The notes under the pieces are model-generated. The model was given only the letters and a program-made list of their open reading frames with translations. It ran no database searches and had not been told where the DNA came from. A program made the position numbers and the translations under genes. Below, piece after piece: positions 25,117-33,877 of a DNA stretch of 64,000 bases. Origin of the DNA: Pseudomonadota bacterium (GTDB lineage: Bacteria; Desulfobacterota; Binatia; UBA9968); contig JAJPJQ010000018.1 in assembly GCA_021324155.1 (NCBI GenBank), positions 62,001 through 126,000 of the forward strand, given 5' to 3'. The first letter of the stretch is position 1. The number at the start of each line of letters is the position of its first letter.

Positions 25117-25908
25117 TCATCCTGGAGGACCGAGGCCGCCTTTATTTTTGTGCTTGCAGAGCAGACAGCCACCGCTGTTATTGTTGTAGTTGTTGTTTGA
25201 ACCGCCGCCTGGCGGCGGACCGCCACCCGGAGGCGGCGGCGTGACTTTACCCTCGGCCTTTACGCCGTGATCGGAATTTTGCGAGCCGCGGGGTCCGATT
25301 TCGGTGAGCGCTCGGTAATCGTTCAAAGAGATGCTTCGAACATCGATACGATCGGGAAGAATCGAAGCGCATTGAAGGTTGTTCAATTCTTTTTGACCGA
25401 CGGCCGGGTTTTCATGAATCGCCATGGCTGAGGACCCGGGTCCGGTGCAGAACTCCGTCTTATCTTTGTCCGCGCTGCCGTACAGATCGCTGCCGCGAAT
25501 CGCCGCGACCGCGTGGCTCGTCTTCACCTCGTAGCCGCTGTTCTTGAGCATGTCCTTGTCGACGACGACGCGCACGGCACCCGATTGCAGATCGACGACG
25601 GATTTTTTGTTAGTGCCGCCGGCGATGACGTCTTCGCGCAGTTGCATTTGCGTCAGCTCTTTCATCGTAATGACGCTTTTTTGCTGGATCAGCAGCCGTA
25701 GTTGTGCGTCCGTGCCGGTGCTGAGAAAGTCCTGCCAAAAAACGTCGTCCTTGAATTTCAGATGCTGCGTCTGCGCACCGCGCTCGTGACGAACGGTCGC
25801 GTCGCCCCGAATGCCGGATACGATGCCGACGCCCTGAGCATTCGCCTGCGCTGCTATAGCCAGGATACCGGCGCAGAGGAAAGGTAAAGCCCTCAGGTTT
25901 TTAAGCAT
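25117..25908 (-). CDS. FecR-domain exported protein with Pro/Gly/Asn-rich tail
   Basis: A 263-residue protein with a signal peptide (LPFLCAGILAIAAQANA). A FecR domain covers residues 28-160: IRGDATV, the LSTGTDAQLRLLIQQKS segment, then VDLQSGAVRVVVDK and HAVAAIRGSDLYG. The last 50 residues are low complexity, PPPPGGG then Asn-rich, ending GGCLLCKHKNKGG with a CxxC pair. The GGGAGGG ribosome site is well placed. In many proteobacteria such FecR proteins are encoded beside CHASE2 cyclases and TPR proteins, as here. They are thought to sense or scaffold at the envelope rather than regulate iron. Confidence 0.85.
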   Translation of the reverse strand: MLKNLRALPFLCAGILAIAAQANAQGVGIVSGIRGDATVRHERGAQTQHLKFKDDVFWQDFLSTGTDAQLRLLIQQKSVITMKELTQMQLREDVIAGGTNKKSVVDLQSGAVRVVVDKDMLKNSGYEVKTSHAVAAIRGSDLYGSADKDKTEFCTGPGSSAMAIHENPAVGQKELNNLQCASILPDRIDVRSISLNDYRALTEIGPRGSQNSDHGVKAEGKVTPPPPGGGPPPGGGSNNNYNNNSGGCLLCKHKNKGGLGPPG

Positions 25909-25970
25909 GTTCGGCCCTCCCTTCGAATGGGAAAAGCAGTGACTTTCGTATCACGGAATGATCTGCGCCG

Positions 25971-27512
25971 CTAGTACCGCCAGGTGATGCCCGCGGCGAT
26001 GACTTCTCTGATGAGATTAAACTCTCTGATTGTGGAAAGATTTTTATCAAAAAAATATTGCACAGTCGCGGTAATGTTAGGCGTGATGTCTTTGCTTAAC
26101 GAGGTGAGCGCCGTCGGTTCATGTTCCAAACGGTTTTTGCTATTCACCGTATTGAAGTTCGTATAGAAACGAGCATGATATTCAACGTTTGTATTCCATC
26201 GAATCTGCCAAGGCAACTTAATTAAAAAGCCCCCAATGGCCCTGTAGCCGTTATAGCGCCAATCGCTACCCCGAGCATCCTCGCGGTCATATTGGAAGCC
26301 AAAGTTGAATTGATGACCGTCACCGAACCGTATGTAGTGGATGAAACCAAGCATGTAATTAAAGGCGTTTCTGCGCTCGTCCGGTTCTGCCGCGCCTTGT
26401 AGAAAATCCTTATATTGCGGACGATAGATCAGCGTCGTGAAGTTCGATGGATTCTCTTGAGCGGTAAACGTAAAAGTGGCGGTGGGGCGCTGAATATATA
26501 AGTCGCCGCCAAAAAGAAGGAGATCGTTGTTGAGTTGCAGTCCGGCAATGCTGGGCATTCCCGCCACAACCGATCTATAATAGATATTCAGGCCTATGAG
26601 ATTGTCGTTGATGTCGCCGCGATGATTTTCATAATTGATCGTTTGTAAGAAAGAATAACTTGCCGTACTTTCCCACGGTCCTGCTTTGTAAATAGTGTAA
26701 TCCGCCCTCGCATTTATAAGATTGCCATAGCTGCTTTCGCGGTTTCGTCGGAATTCGGGATTACTATCGAATTGAGTATTTAATGTCGCTTCCAGCCGCA
26801 GGCGCTTCCCGCCCGTTTCTTCGCGTATGGCGGTGAGAAGCTGCTGCGTCGCTCCGACAATCGGCGACGCCGGCGCGATTTTTACCACCTCGTTCAGCTC
26901 TTCGATGGCTTCGGCGTTGCGCCCGAGCTCGCGCAGCGCAAGACCGAGATAGTACTGGTTCTGCTGTCGCGTCTTAACATCCGTCGAAACGTTTCTGCGA
27001 AAATACGCGACGGCATTTTCGTAATCTTTTTTCTGATAATAGCAGAGACCTGCGTAATAGCCGGCGTTGTCTTTGTGCGGATCCGCCGCGAGAATCGCGA
27101 GGAATTCTTTCAGCGCATCGTCGTAGCGCTTCTGGCCGTAGAGCGCGATGCCGAGCTCGTAATGAAGATCGAGATTTTTCGGCTGCAGGCGCAGCCCGTC
27201 GCTCAAATGACGCGCCGCTTCGCCGAAGTTCCCTTGCGCATTGTAGGTGAGGCCGAGATAGTAGATGACGTTGACGTTGCCGGGATCCAGCGCATGGGCT
27301 TTCACCAGGTCCCGCGCCGCTTCGTCGTATTTGCCGTCGTCGTAAGCCAAGACAGCATGCGTGAACAAAATCTCCGCCGCCTCGAACTCCGACTCGGCAC
27401 GCGCCGCCGCAGGTGCGAGCAGTAAGGCGATAAGGATCAAAAATGCGGCTATTCCAGGACTTATCAAGACAAGTGACTCCAGATTATATGGGGCGATGTA
27501 GCGCGGCAGCAT
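25971..27512 (-). CDS. TPR protein with C-terminal outer-membrane beta-barrel
   Basis: About 513 residues. An N-terminal hydrophobic export signal ends LLLAPAAARA. Residues 45-260 are five or six TPR units (for example YYLGLTYNAQGNFGEAARHL). The C-terminal 260 residues are rich in Tyr, Phe, Asn and alternating polar/non-polar strands and end in TWRY, a typical outer-membrane barrel terminus. The barrel half is less GC-rich than the TPR half. Similar TPR-barrel proteins act in surface lipoprotein or exopolysaccharide export. It lies between the FecR and cyclase genes with short gaps (62 and 46 bases). The ATG at 27512 is favoured over the GTG at 27527. Confidence 0.78.
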   Translation of the reverse strand: MLPRYIAPYNLESLVLISPGIAAFLILIALLLAPAAARAESEFEAAEILFTHAVLAYDDGKYDEAARDLVKAHALDPGNVNVIYYLGLTYNAQGNFGEAARHLSDGLRLQPKNLDLHYELGIALYGQKRYDDALKEFLAILAADPHKDNAGYYAGLCYYQKKDYENAVAYFRRNVSTDVKTRQQNQYYLGLALRELGRNAEAIEELNEVVKIAPASPIVGATQQLLTAIREETGGKRLRLEATLNTQFDSNPEFRRNRESSYGNLINARADYTIYKAGPWESTASYSFLQTINYENHRGDINDNLIGLNIYYRSVVAGMPSIAGLQLNNDLLLFGGDLYIQRPTATFTFTAQENPSNFTTLIYRPQYKDFLQGAAEPDERRNAFNYMLGFIHYIRFGDGHQFNFGFQYDREDARGSDWRYNGYRAIGGFLIKLPWQIRWNTNVEYHARFYTNFNTVNSKNRLEHEPTALTSLSKDITPNITATVQYFFDKNLSTIREFNLIREVIAAGITWRY

Positions 27513-27558
27513 ACAATCGAGCCGCACCGTCTGTCAACGAAGATTCTGTGAATTGATG

Positions 27559-29433
27559 TTACTTATGCTGCTGGACGTAAGGGGTTTCCGCGTCAGCGAC
27601 GGTCTCGATCTCGCCTTTGATCAGCGACTCGGGACAGTAGACCATGATAGGCGCTTCGCGTCCCTGCACCTTCACTTTGCGGAGCGGGCGCAGCGGAATG
27701 GCGCCGTTCACTTCCGCCGCGGTGAATTCGCTGACGAGCATCGGAACACCGAGCTCCTTCGTTAGCGCCTCCAGACGCGCGCCGAGGTTGACGGTGTCGC
27801 CGATCGCAGTAAGATCGGATTTACTCTCAGAGCCGATGTTGCCCAAAACGGCATCGCCGGTGTTGATGCCGATGCCGACCTTTAGGGGCCGGCCGATAAC
27901 CTCGGTCCACTTGGCTCCGAGTGAATCGACCAGCTCGATCATGGCGATGCCTGTCTTGATTGCTCTCACCGCATCATCTGCTTTCGACAGCGACGGGGGC
28001 CAGCCGAAAATCGCAAATACGGCGTCGCCGATAAATTTATCCAAGAAACCATCGTTGTTGAAAACGATATGCGCGGCCTTGCCGAGATAATCGCTAAGCA
28101 GTGAAACCACTTCCTCGGGTTTCAGATGCTCTGAGAGACTCGTGAAGCCGCGCACGTCGGAGAAAAGCACGGTGATGTGTGTCCGGCTGCCTTGAAGCTC
28201 CATGCCTTCAGGCGCGTTCATAACCGCCTCGGCGGCCTTAGGCGATAGGTAGCGGTTGAGCATGGCGCGCGTCCGCAGGCGCTCGCGCTGCTCGGCGATG
28301 TAATGATCCAAAATGATTCCGCCGTAGCTCAGCGTGCAAGCCAAAAAAACGGACGCGACGCCCTGCCAAAGATCGTTGTAAGAGAAAAGATACAATGCCA
28401 GGAAGCCGTAAACGGCGATCAGCGCGATGACGGCGGCTGTCGCTTCGAGCGGCTTTAAATGAATGGAAGCCCATATCGCTATGGCGACGAAGACGATGAA
28501 AAGCGTAACCAAGATCCATCCAGGCACAGGCACAATCGGATCGTGGCCGGCCAGCGTATCGACGAAATTCGCCTGAATCTCGACCCCCGCCATTTGTTCG
28601 CTAGCGCTGAACGGGGTTGGGAAGACATCGTGCAAGCTTGCCGCATAGGCACCGACCAGAACGATTTTGTCGCGGAACACCTCCGGATTAATCTCGCCGC
28701 GGAGCACGCGGTAGTACGGCGTAAGCGGGTAGCTGCGGTTTGGACCGCGAAAGTTGATCATGTAACGAGCGGTCGAGAGATCGTCGCCGCTGGACGGCTT
28801 CTGCTCCGTCGCCGCTTCATAGATCCGGTATGCAAGGGCGGGAAATTTTTGCTCCTGAAAGGGGATGGCGAATCGGCCGCTCCTCACGACGCCGTCGGAA
28901 TCAGTGACCAGATTCGCCGGCCCGTAGCCGCGCGCGTATTGGCGAATGAGCGGGATCGGCAGACTGAGGCGCGTTCGCGGACCAAAGTCGCTGTCGACCT
29001 CGGTATGCTCGGCCGCGAGGATGACATTGCCTGCCTCCCGAATCGCCTCTGCGAGCGCCTGGTCCTCGCGCGGATCGGGTTTGGGCTCGGTAAAAAGCAC
29101 GTCAAAGGCGATCACCTTCGCACCGGCAGCTTTGAGCTTGCGAATGAGTTCCGCGTGCATCGTCCGCGGCCACGGCCACGGGAGATCGAGCTCATCGAAA
29201 GAGTCCTGATCGATGTTGACGATGACGATCGGGAGTTTGTGGGCGATCGAGCCGCGGATTTGAAAGCGCAGGTCGAGGAATTTGTATTCGAGTCCGTCCA
29301 GCAGTCCGCGGTGATGCGCGACGAACACGGCGGCCGCCAGTCCGGCGCCGATCATGAGCTGACGGAGGCGTTTGTTCGCCAGCAGATTGCGAATGGCTGA
29401 ACTGAAGCCGCGAAAGATCCTTTGCGCCAGCAT
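27559..29433 (-). CDS. CHASE2-domain membrane adenylate cyclase
   Basis: A 624-residue protein. An N-terminal helix (residues 25-42) is followed by a CHASE2 sensor (about 45-310), three membrane helices (about 315-395) and a class III cyclase domain (about 420-600). Metal-binding Asp residues are in FSDVRGFTSL and FIGDAVFAIFG. The purine-selecting Lys (FLDKFIGD) and Asp (AIGDTVNLGARLE) point to ATP rather than GTP. It should convert an extracytoplasmic signal into cAMP. Gene order cyclase, TPR-barrel, FecR is conserved in many bacteria and suggests one envelope-sensing unit. A TTGACA at 29477-29472 on the minus strand is a plausible -35 element. Confidence 0.92.
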   Translation of the reverse strand: MLAQRIFRGFSSAIRNLLANKRLRQLMIGAGLAAAVFVAHHRGLLDGLEYKFLDLRFQIRGSIAHKLPIVIVNIDQDSFDELDLPWPWPRTMHAELIRKLKAAGAKVIAFDVLFTEPKPDPREDQALAEAIREAGNVILAAEHTEVDSDFGPRTRLSLPIPLIRQYARGYGPANLVTDSDGVVRSGRFAIPFQEQKFPALAYRIYEAATEQKPSSGDDLSTARYMINFRGPNRSYPLTPYYRVLRGEINPEVFRDKIVLVGAYAASLHDVFPTPFSASEQMAGVEIQANFVDTLAGHDPIVPVPGWILVTLFIVFVAIAIWASIHLKPLEATAAVIALIAVYGFLALYLFSYNDLWQGVASVFLACTLSYGGIILDHYIAEQRERLRTRAMLNRYLSPKAAEAVMNAPEGMELQGSRTHITVLFSDVRGFTSLSEHLKPEEVVSLLSDYLGKAAHIVFNNDGFLDKFIGDAVFAIFGWPPSLSKADDAVRAIKTGIAMIELVDSLGAKWTEVIGRPLKVGIGINTGDAVLGNIGSESKSDLTAIGDTVNLGARLEALTKELGVPMLVSEFTAAEVNGAIPLRPLRKVKVQGREAPIMVYCPESLIKGEIETVADAETPYVQQHK

Positions 29434-29442
29434 AGAACGCTT

Positions 29443-29477
29443 GGAGCGACAGTAAAGAGCATCGCTCCGGGTGTCAA
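29443..29477 (-). promoter_or_regulatory. Putative promoter and palindrome for the cyclase operon
   Basis: On the minus strand a perfect TTGACA (29477-29472) is followed 17 bases later by TACTGT, a weak -10 element. The inverted repeat GGAGCGA (29443-29449) / TCGCTCC (29462-29468) overlaps the spacer and -10, as a repressor site would. It lies between the divergent cyclase and tadA genes. Confidence 0.4.
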
Positions 29478-29519
29478 GCTCGATACAAGAGTCCAGGGTT
29501 CTGTGTTAATTTGACGCGC

Positions 29520-30026
29520 ATGGAGAGTAGGGAGGCAGGCTCCGCGACGGATTTGGCTTACATGCGGATGGCGCTGGACGAGGCGCGCGCCGCCGCCGCG
29601 GCGGGCGAGATCCCGGTCGGGGCGGTCGTCGTCGCAAACGGCGCTGTCGTGGCGCGGTCGCACAACGTGCGCGAAGCTCGCCAGAGCGCGCTCGCGCATG
29701 CGGAAATCCTGGCGATCGAAGGCGCATCCGCGCGGCTCAAAAGCTGGCGGTTGGAGGAGTGCACGATGTACGTCACGCTCGAGCCGTGCATCATGTGCGT
29801 CGGCGCCATCCTGCAGGCGCGCATCGCGCGGCTCGTATTTGGCTGTCTCGATCCTAAGGCCGGCGCGGTGAGGTCGCTTTACCGTTTATGCGAAGATGCG
29901 CGCCTCAATCACCGTGTGACGGTTGCCGACGGCGTGTTGGCGGAAGATTGCGGCAGGATACTAAGCGATTTTTTCGCAGATTTGCGAAAGGCCAAGCAAG
30001 GCGGCCGATCTTCTATCAAGCAGTAA
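29520..30026 (+). CDS. tadA: tRNA-specific adenosine deaminase
   Basis: A 168-residue cytidine-deaminase-fold enzyme that converts adenosine-34 to inosine in tRNA-Arg(ACG). The zinc and catalytic residues are all present: His60-Ala-Glu62 (HAEI) and Pro89-Cys90-x-x-Cys93 (PCIMC). The ATG at 29520 is chosen over a TTG three codons earlier. It runs convergently into the RMD1-family gene with only 13 bases between the stops. It is a housekeeping gene with normal family length. Confidence 0.95.
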   Translation: MESREAGSATDLAYMRMALDEARAAAAAGEIPVGAVVVANGAVVARSHNVREARQSALAHAEILAIEGASARLKSWRLEECTMYVTLEPCIMCVGAILQARIARLVFGCLDPKAGAVRSLYRLCEDARLNHRVTVADGVLAEDCGRILSDFFADLRKAKQGGRSSIKQ

Positions 30027-30039
30027 TCTTGCGTCGTGG

Positions 30040-31185
30040 CTACGGCATTCGGTGCAGCAACTCGAGGGCGACCGACACGGCGATGAGTACGACGATGATC
30101 CACTCCAGCAGCTCCATGCGCTGGTCCGTGACCTGATCCGAGATCATCTCGTAAATACTTTTCAGCGTATTCAGCTTGCGGAGAATGCTTACGTCCCACT
30201 CTTCGAGGTGGAAGCGCTTGCTCGCGAGACGGTAGACGCGCGCGAGATATTGATCGCCGAGGAGCTTCAGCGTGTTGTTGACGCCTTCGAAGAGGATCGC
30301 GCTTTCCGCCTGGAGCTCGGCGACCCGGCGAAGATCGGCGCCATAGGAGCGCAATACCGGCACGCGCCGCCACGAGCGCTTCGAGAGCGCTTCATACGCC
30401 TGATCCAGCGAGAGGTCGAGCTTTCGGTCGAGGTAGCGCATCTCGAGCAGCTCGACGTTCGCGAACTCGAGAACCGAGCGAATATCGTCTCCCTCGCGGT
30501 CGACGAGCAATGCGGCGTTCCAGTCGATGACCGCCACGTCATCGGTGCGGAAGGCCGTCTTGGTCGCGAGCGCGTCTTCAGTTTCCTGCTCGGAGAGGGA
30601 AGCGCCTTCGGCGCGGAGAATCTGTGCGATCGCCTGCGCCTGCTTAGCGATGAGATCGTCGGGCGCAAGCGCGGGCGTTAGGCTCTCGATTTGAAAGATG
30701 ACGTAGTCTTCGACGAAGTCGGCAATTCTCGGCTCCGTCGCCGCCCCGCCGATAAGACGGAGCGTCTCTTCGACTCTCCGCCGTGAGTCGCCGAGCAGGG
30801 CCTGGTTATCGTAGAGGTCGTCGCTCAGCGGCAGGAGCTTTGTCATCGGACCGCTGATCGGAATGCTATACACAACAGAGATCGCACCGAAGTCGTACAT
30901 CACGAGATCGACGGTGGCGCTGGTCTGAAACAATCCTCCGATGCCGAGCGGCTGGATGGGCTGAGTCACACGGATCGGTGCCGGCTGGTATTCAAAATAA
31001 CTGGGGGCGCGCCGCTTATGCGGCAGGCTCTCGCGCTGCGTCGTCTGGTGGATGCGCTCCTCCGCGCGGTCGAGGTCGATCGAAAACGCCGTCTCGTACG
31101 CGAAAAAGGCGTAGCACACGCCTTTTTCGATATAGGCATCGGCCACGGCCGGCCACTTCTCGCGCGAGAGGATCTCGGGAATCAT
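30040..31185 (-). CDS. RMD1/YagE (DUF155) family membrane-anchored protein
   Basis: A 381-residue protein. The first 160 residues form an alpha/beta domain (AYFFAYETAF-like start, VYSIPISGP). The middle is helical and ends in the family-typical MELLEWIIVVLIAVSVALELL membrane helix (about 357-377). Yeast RMD1 and the related RMND1 act in mitochondrial division or translation; bacterial members have no settled function. The gene is transcribed toward tadA and has a clean ATG. Confidence 0.85.
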   Translation of the reverse strand: MIPEILSREKWPAVADAYIEKGVCYAFFAYETAFSIDLDRAEERIHQTTQRESLPHKRRAPSYFEYQPAPIRVTQPIQPLGIGGLFQTSATVDLVMYDFGAISVVYSIPISGPMTKLLPLSDDLYDNQALLGDSRRRVEETLRLIGGAATEPRIADFVEDYVIFQIESLTPALAPDDLIAKQAQAIAQILRAEGASLSEQETEDALATKTAFRTDDVAVIDWNAALLVDREGDDIRSVLEFANVELLEMRYLDRKLDLSLDQAYEALSKRSWRRVPVLRSYGADLRRVAELQAESAILFEGVNNTLKLLGDQYLARVYRLASKRFHLEEWDVSILRKLNTLKSIYEMISDQVTDQRMELLEWIIVVLIAVSVALELLHRMP

Positions 31186-31276
31186 AATTCTAAATATATC
31201 ACGCGCAGCGTCTTACCTGCACCGGTACGCTCGCGTGGTATGTAGGCATAATCGGACCGAGGCGAGAAACGCGTGG

Positions 31277-31292
31277 CGGAGAGGTGGCCGAG
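31277..31292 (+). pseudogene. 5' fragment of a tRNA-Ser gene, opposite strand
   Basis: CGGAGAGGTGGCCGAG here exactly matches the first 16 bases around the acceptor and D-arm start of the intact tRNA-Ser at 31557-31648, but in inverted orientation. After GAGTG the likeness is lost; only a weak T-loop-like GGATTCGAAT at about 31324-31333 remains, without its stem. The surrounding gap 31186-31556 shows no coding frame. Confidence 0.55.
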
Positions 31293-31556
31293 TGAAATCG
31301 ACGATTATTTTAGAACATATGTCGGATTCGAATGGCGCCAAATAGGGGGAACCCCGATTCTCTTGCTTTTATGCCACTAGATGTATGTCAGCAGGGCCAT
31401 CATACAATCGAGTTGCAACAATCGGCGGATTAATTGACGACAACCAACTCAAAGAAACATCCGAACACATCGCTGACGATCGAGGATGAGGAGATTTGTT
31501 ATTGGAAATCGAAGGCGTGTTGAGGTCGATCAACAAGGCCTTGAAGCAGAAGAAAT

Positions 31557-31648
31557 TGGCGGAGAGGGAGGGATTCGAACCCCCGGTACCCTTCCGGGTA
31601 CACTTGATTTCGAGTCAAGCGCCTTCAACCGGGCTCGGCCACCTCTCC
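31557..31648 (-). tRNA. tRNA-Ser (anticodon CGA)
   Basis: Read on the minus strand, it begins GGAGAGG and ends with the paired CCTCTCC, discriminator G and an encoded CCA. The anticodon stem CTTGA/TCAAG closes a 7-base loop CTCGAAA, giving CGA, which reads UCG. A long variable arm (GTACCCGGAAGGGTAC) and T-arm GGGGGTTCGAATCCC complete a class II serine tRNA. The 163 bases from 31649 to 31811 hold no gene I can support. Confidence 0.97.
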
Positions 31649-31811
31649 GTAAGGAATATCAATAAGTTACCTTAGCTGAAGAGTCAACCGAAGGCTGGAA
31701 ACACACTTGGAACCGGCGCCCAAAGAATTTGAATGTCTAAAGTGCCGTCCTTGCGCATACACAGAAACGAGCGATGAGGCCGGAGAGGTCCCGGCTGATT
31801 CTGAGATTGGT

Positions 31812-32894
31812 CTAACGCAGTGAAAAGATCGTGTTGTACTGATTAACAAGCTCGACTTGTTTGTCGTCCCACTCTGGACCGGGGATCTGCATTTTTTTGC
31901 CCTTGAGGTCGACGAAGTATTTTCCGTCTTTGCGGCTTACCCAGCGACCCTGCGCGGCCATAACGTCCTGGCCGGGCTTGGAAAGCAGAAAGTCGACGAA
32001 CAGCGCCGCGGCGTGCGGATGCGGCGCGCCGGACGAGATCGAAACCGTCGTCGGCGTTTTCACCGGCACGAACGGCTCCGAGAGAACGAAATCTGCCGGA
32101 GCCCCCGCGCGCTTGAGCTGTAAAACCTCTTCGGGGAAAACGTCGATCACGATAGGAAATTCGCCGGCGACGGCGAGTTGTGCGAGGAGAGTAGGGCTGC
32201 GGCGGAAGTTGAGCTGCTGCTTGGCCAATTTATTCCCGAAGTCGATGGCTCTGTCGCGTCCATAGTAGTCGATCAAAGACGCGAGCCAATCGTAATCGGT
32301 CGTATCCAATCCGAGCTTCTCTTTCCACTTCGCGTCCAGCAGGTCCTCGAACGAGCGGGGCGGGGCATCTCTCCCGAGCATCTTCGTATTGTAAAGAAAG
32401 ACGCGAGGCTGAGCGTAGATGCCGTTTACGAATCCGTCTTTGTCGGTGAAGCCCTCGCGCAGCGCCGCCCGCAGCGGGGTGCGGTAGCGCGCTACCGCGC
32501 CGGCTTTCGCCATCACGCCTACATACGACCGGCGCGTATTGATGATGTCGGCCTGATGCTTCTTTGTGCGATGCTCGACAAGAAGCTGCTCGAGCTGCCG
32601 TCCGGCGCCGCCCGGTTGGAAGCGGATTTTGACGAATGGATATCTGCTCTCGAACGCGCGGATGACCTCGCCGGCACGGTCGCTCGCCATCGCCGCATAC
32701 CAGACGATCTCGCCTTCTCTGCGCGCCTCTTTTTCCAAGGCTTCCTCGCGCGTCTTTTCGGCCATGCGGTTGAGCCGCTCCAATCGCTCCTCGACGGACG
32801 CAGCGAAAAGGCGCGTCGCCGTGAACAAAAAACAGGCTGCAAGAATCGCAACTCGCGCAAATTTGTAAAGATAGATCACAGACGCCGGTCGCAT
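31812..32894 (-). CDS. Extracellular solute-binding protein (iron/thiamine-type fold), no permease
   Basis: A 360-residue exported protein starting MRPASVIY, chosen because the ATG overlaps the upstream cupin stop (TAATG); a longer frame is not needed. The signal ends LFAASVEE. The body is a class II binding fold (GEIVWYAAMASDRAGEVIRAF...). Members bind ferric iron, thiamine, polyamines, phosphonates or organic acids, so the ligand is open. No permease or ATPase gene lies nearby. Location after two cupin dioxygenase-like genes suggests an aromatic or organic-acid ligand. Confidence 0.82.
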   Translation of the reverse strand: MRPASVIYLYKFARVAILAACFLFTATRLFAASVEERLERLNRMAEKTREEALEKEARREGEIVWYAAMASDRAGEVIRAFESRYPFVKIRFQPGGAGRQLEQLLVEHRTKKHQADIINTRRSYVGVMAKAGAVARYRTPLRAALREGFTDKDGFVNGIYAQPRVFLYNTKMLGRDAPPRSFEDLLDAKWKEKLGLDTTDYDWLASLIDYYGRDRAIDFGNKLAKQQLNFRRSPTLLAQLAVAGEFPIVIDVFPEEVLQLKRAGAPADFVLSEPFVPVKTPTTVSISSGAPHPHAAALFVDFLLSKPGQDVMAAQGRWVSRKDGKYFVDLKGKKMQIPGPEWDDKQVELVNQYNTIFSLR

Positions 32895-33877
32895 TATCTT
32901 TGAGAGTCCGTGGCATCGGCCAAATGCTCGATGCCTCCGAGAAATTCGTGCCCTGGTTGCCGCGGCCAGACGGATACGAGACGGGCTGCGTCGCCGCCAT
33001 CGTTCACGTGCCGGTGAACGATCATCGGTGGGATGCAGATGAGGTCGCCTTTCTCCCATGCATGGGTCGTACCTTCGTGAATGTCGTGGCCACGGCCCGC
33101 GACGACCAGCAGCAGCTCCTCGAAGATGTGCCGGTGCTCGCCGCTCTGTTCTCCAGGCGCGATCTCCTGAGCCATGAGGTCCATTCCGCATGCGGCGATT
33201 TCCGTCCAGCGATCGATATAATATTTGAGCCTGCCTTGCCGCGTCGCTTGCCATGGATGATCGTCGGCGCGGATGACACGCCGCGCTTCACGCTCGATGC
33301 GGTTCTCGTCATCGAGTTTAGATAAAAACCAATCGTAGCGCGTTTTGCCCGCTGTGTGCGGTTGCGCCGCGCGCCTCGATTCGAAAACGCGTGTGATTTT
33401 TTCTTCGAGTTCCGTCTTGTCGTCGGCGGATTCCGGTTCACGCGACAATAGACCTTGTCCGTGCCAAAGCCTTAGCTGCGGCAGCCATGCGCGAAAACCG
33501 GCATCTCCCGCGATGAACCGGTACTTGGTATACGGCGGGACGAGCACCACGTCGCCGGCGCTGAAGTCGAAATGCTTCTCTTCCTGAATGGATTTTCCGC
33601 CGCCGCTGACGATGTACGCTACGATCGAGGGGATCATGCGCCGAGGCGAAGTTCCACTGCCGGCGGCAACGTCGAGAAAACCGCAGGTGAGCGCGCTCAA
33701 AGGCGCGATCGTATAACGGCCGAAGACGCGCATATCGCCGAGCGCGAACTCGCCTTTGGCGAACATGCCCGGCTTAATGACCCTCGGCAGCATCGCGATG
33801 CGCTCGTGCTCGCGCTTCTGCTTGATGAAACGGGCCTCGTAATCGTAGTCGTATGACTGGGCTTTTTGTTTAGCCAT
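32894..33877 (-). CDS. Bicupin dioxygenase-like protein A
   Basis: A 327-residue protein starting MAKQKAQSYD; the frame extends 8 codons upstream but that would deepen overlap with the previous gene. It has two cupin domains. The first (about 40-130) has lost most metal ligands. The second (about 230-315) keeps GEHRHIFEEL and, later, MIVHRHVN, the His/His/Glu/His set for Fe(II). It resembles gentisate 1,2-dioxygenase-type ring-cleaving enzymes and related bicupins. Paired with protein B, it may form a hetero-oligomer. The substrate is unknown. Confidence 0.78.
   Translation of the reverse strand: MAKQKAQSYDYDYEARFIKQKREHERIAMLPRVIKPGMFAKGEFALGDMRVFGRYTIAPLSALTCGFLDVAAGSGTSPRRMIPSIVAYIVSGGGKSIQEEKHFDFSAGDVVLVPPYTKYRFIAGDAGFRAWLPQLRLWHGQGLLSREPESADDKTELEEKITRVFESRRAAQPHTAGKTRYDWFLSKLDDENRIEREARRVIRADDHPWQATRQGRLKYYIDRWTEIAACGMDLMAQEIAPGEQSGEHRHIFEELLLVVAGRGHDIHEGTTHAWEKGDLICIPPMIVHRHVNDGGDAARLVSVWPRQPGHEFLGGIEHLADATDSQR

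Noticed and set aside
31486-31665. Frame reading EGGIRTP through the tRNA gene
   Set aside because: It is the well-known false ORF made by reading antisense through tRNA-Ser; a second frame gives GFEPP.
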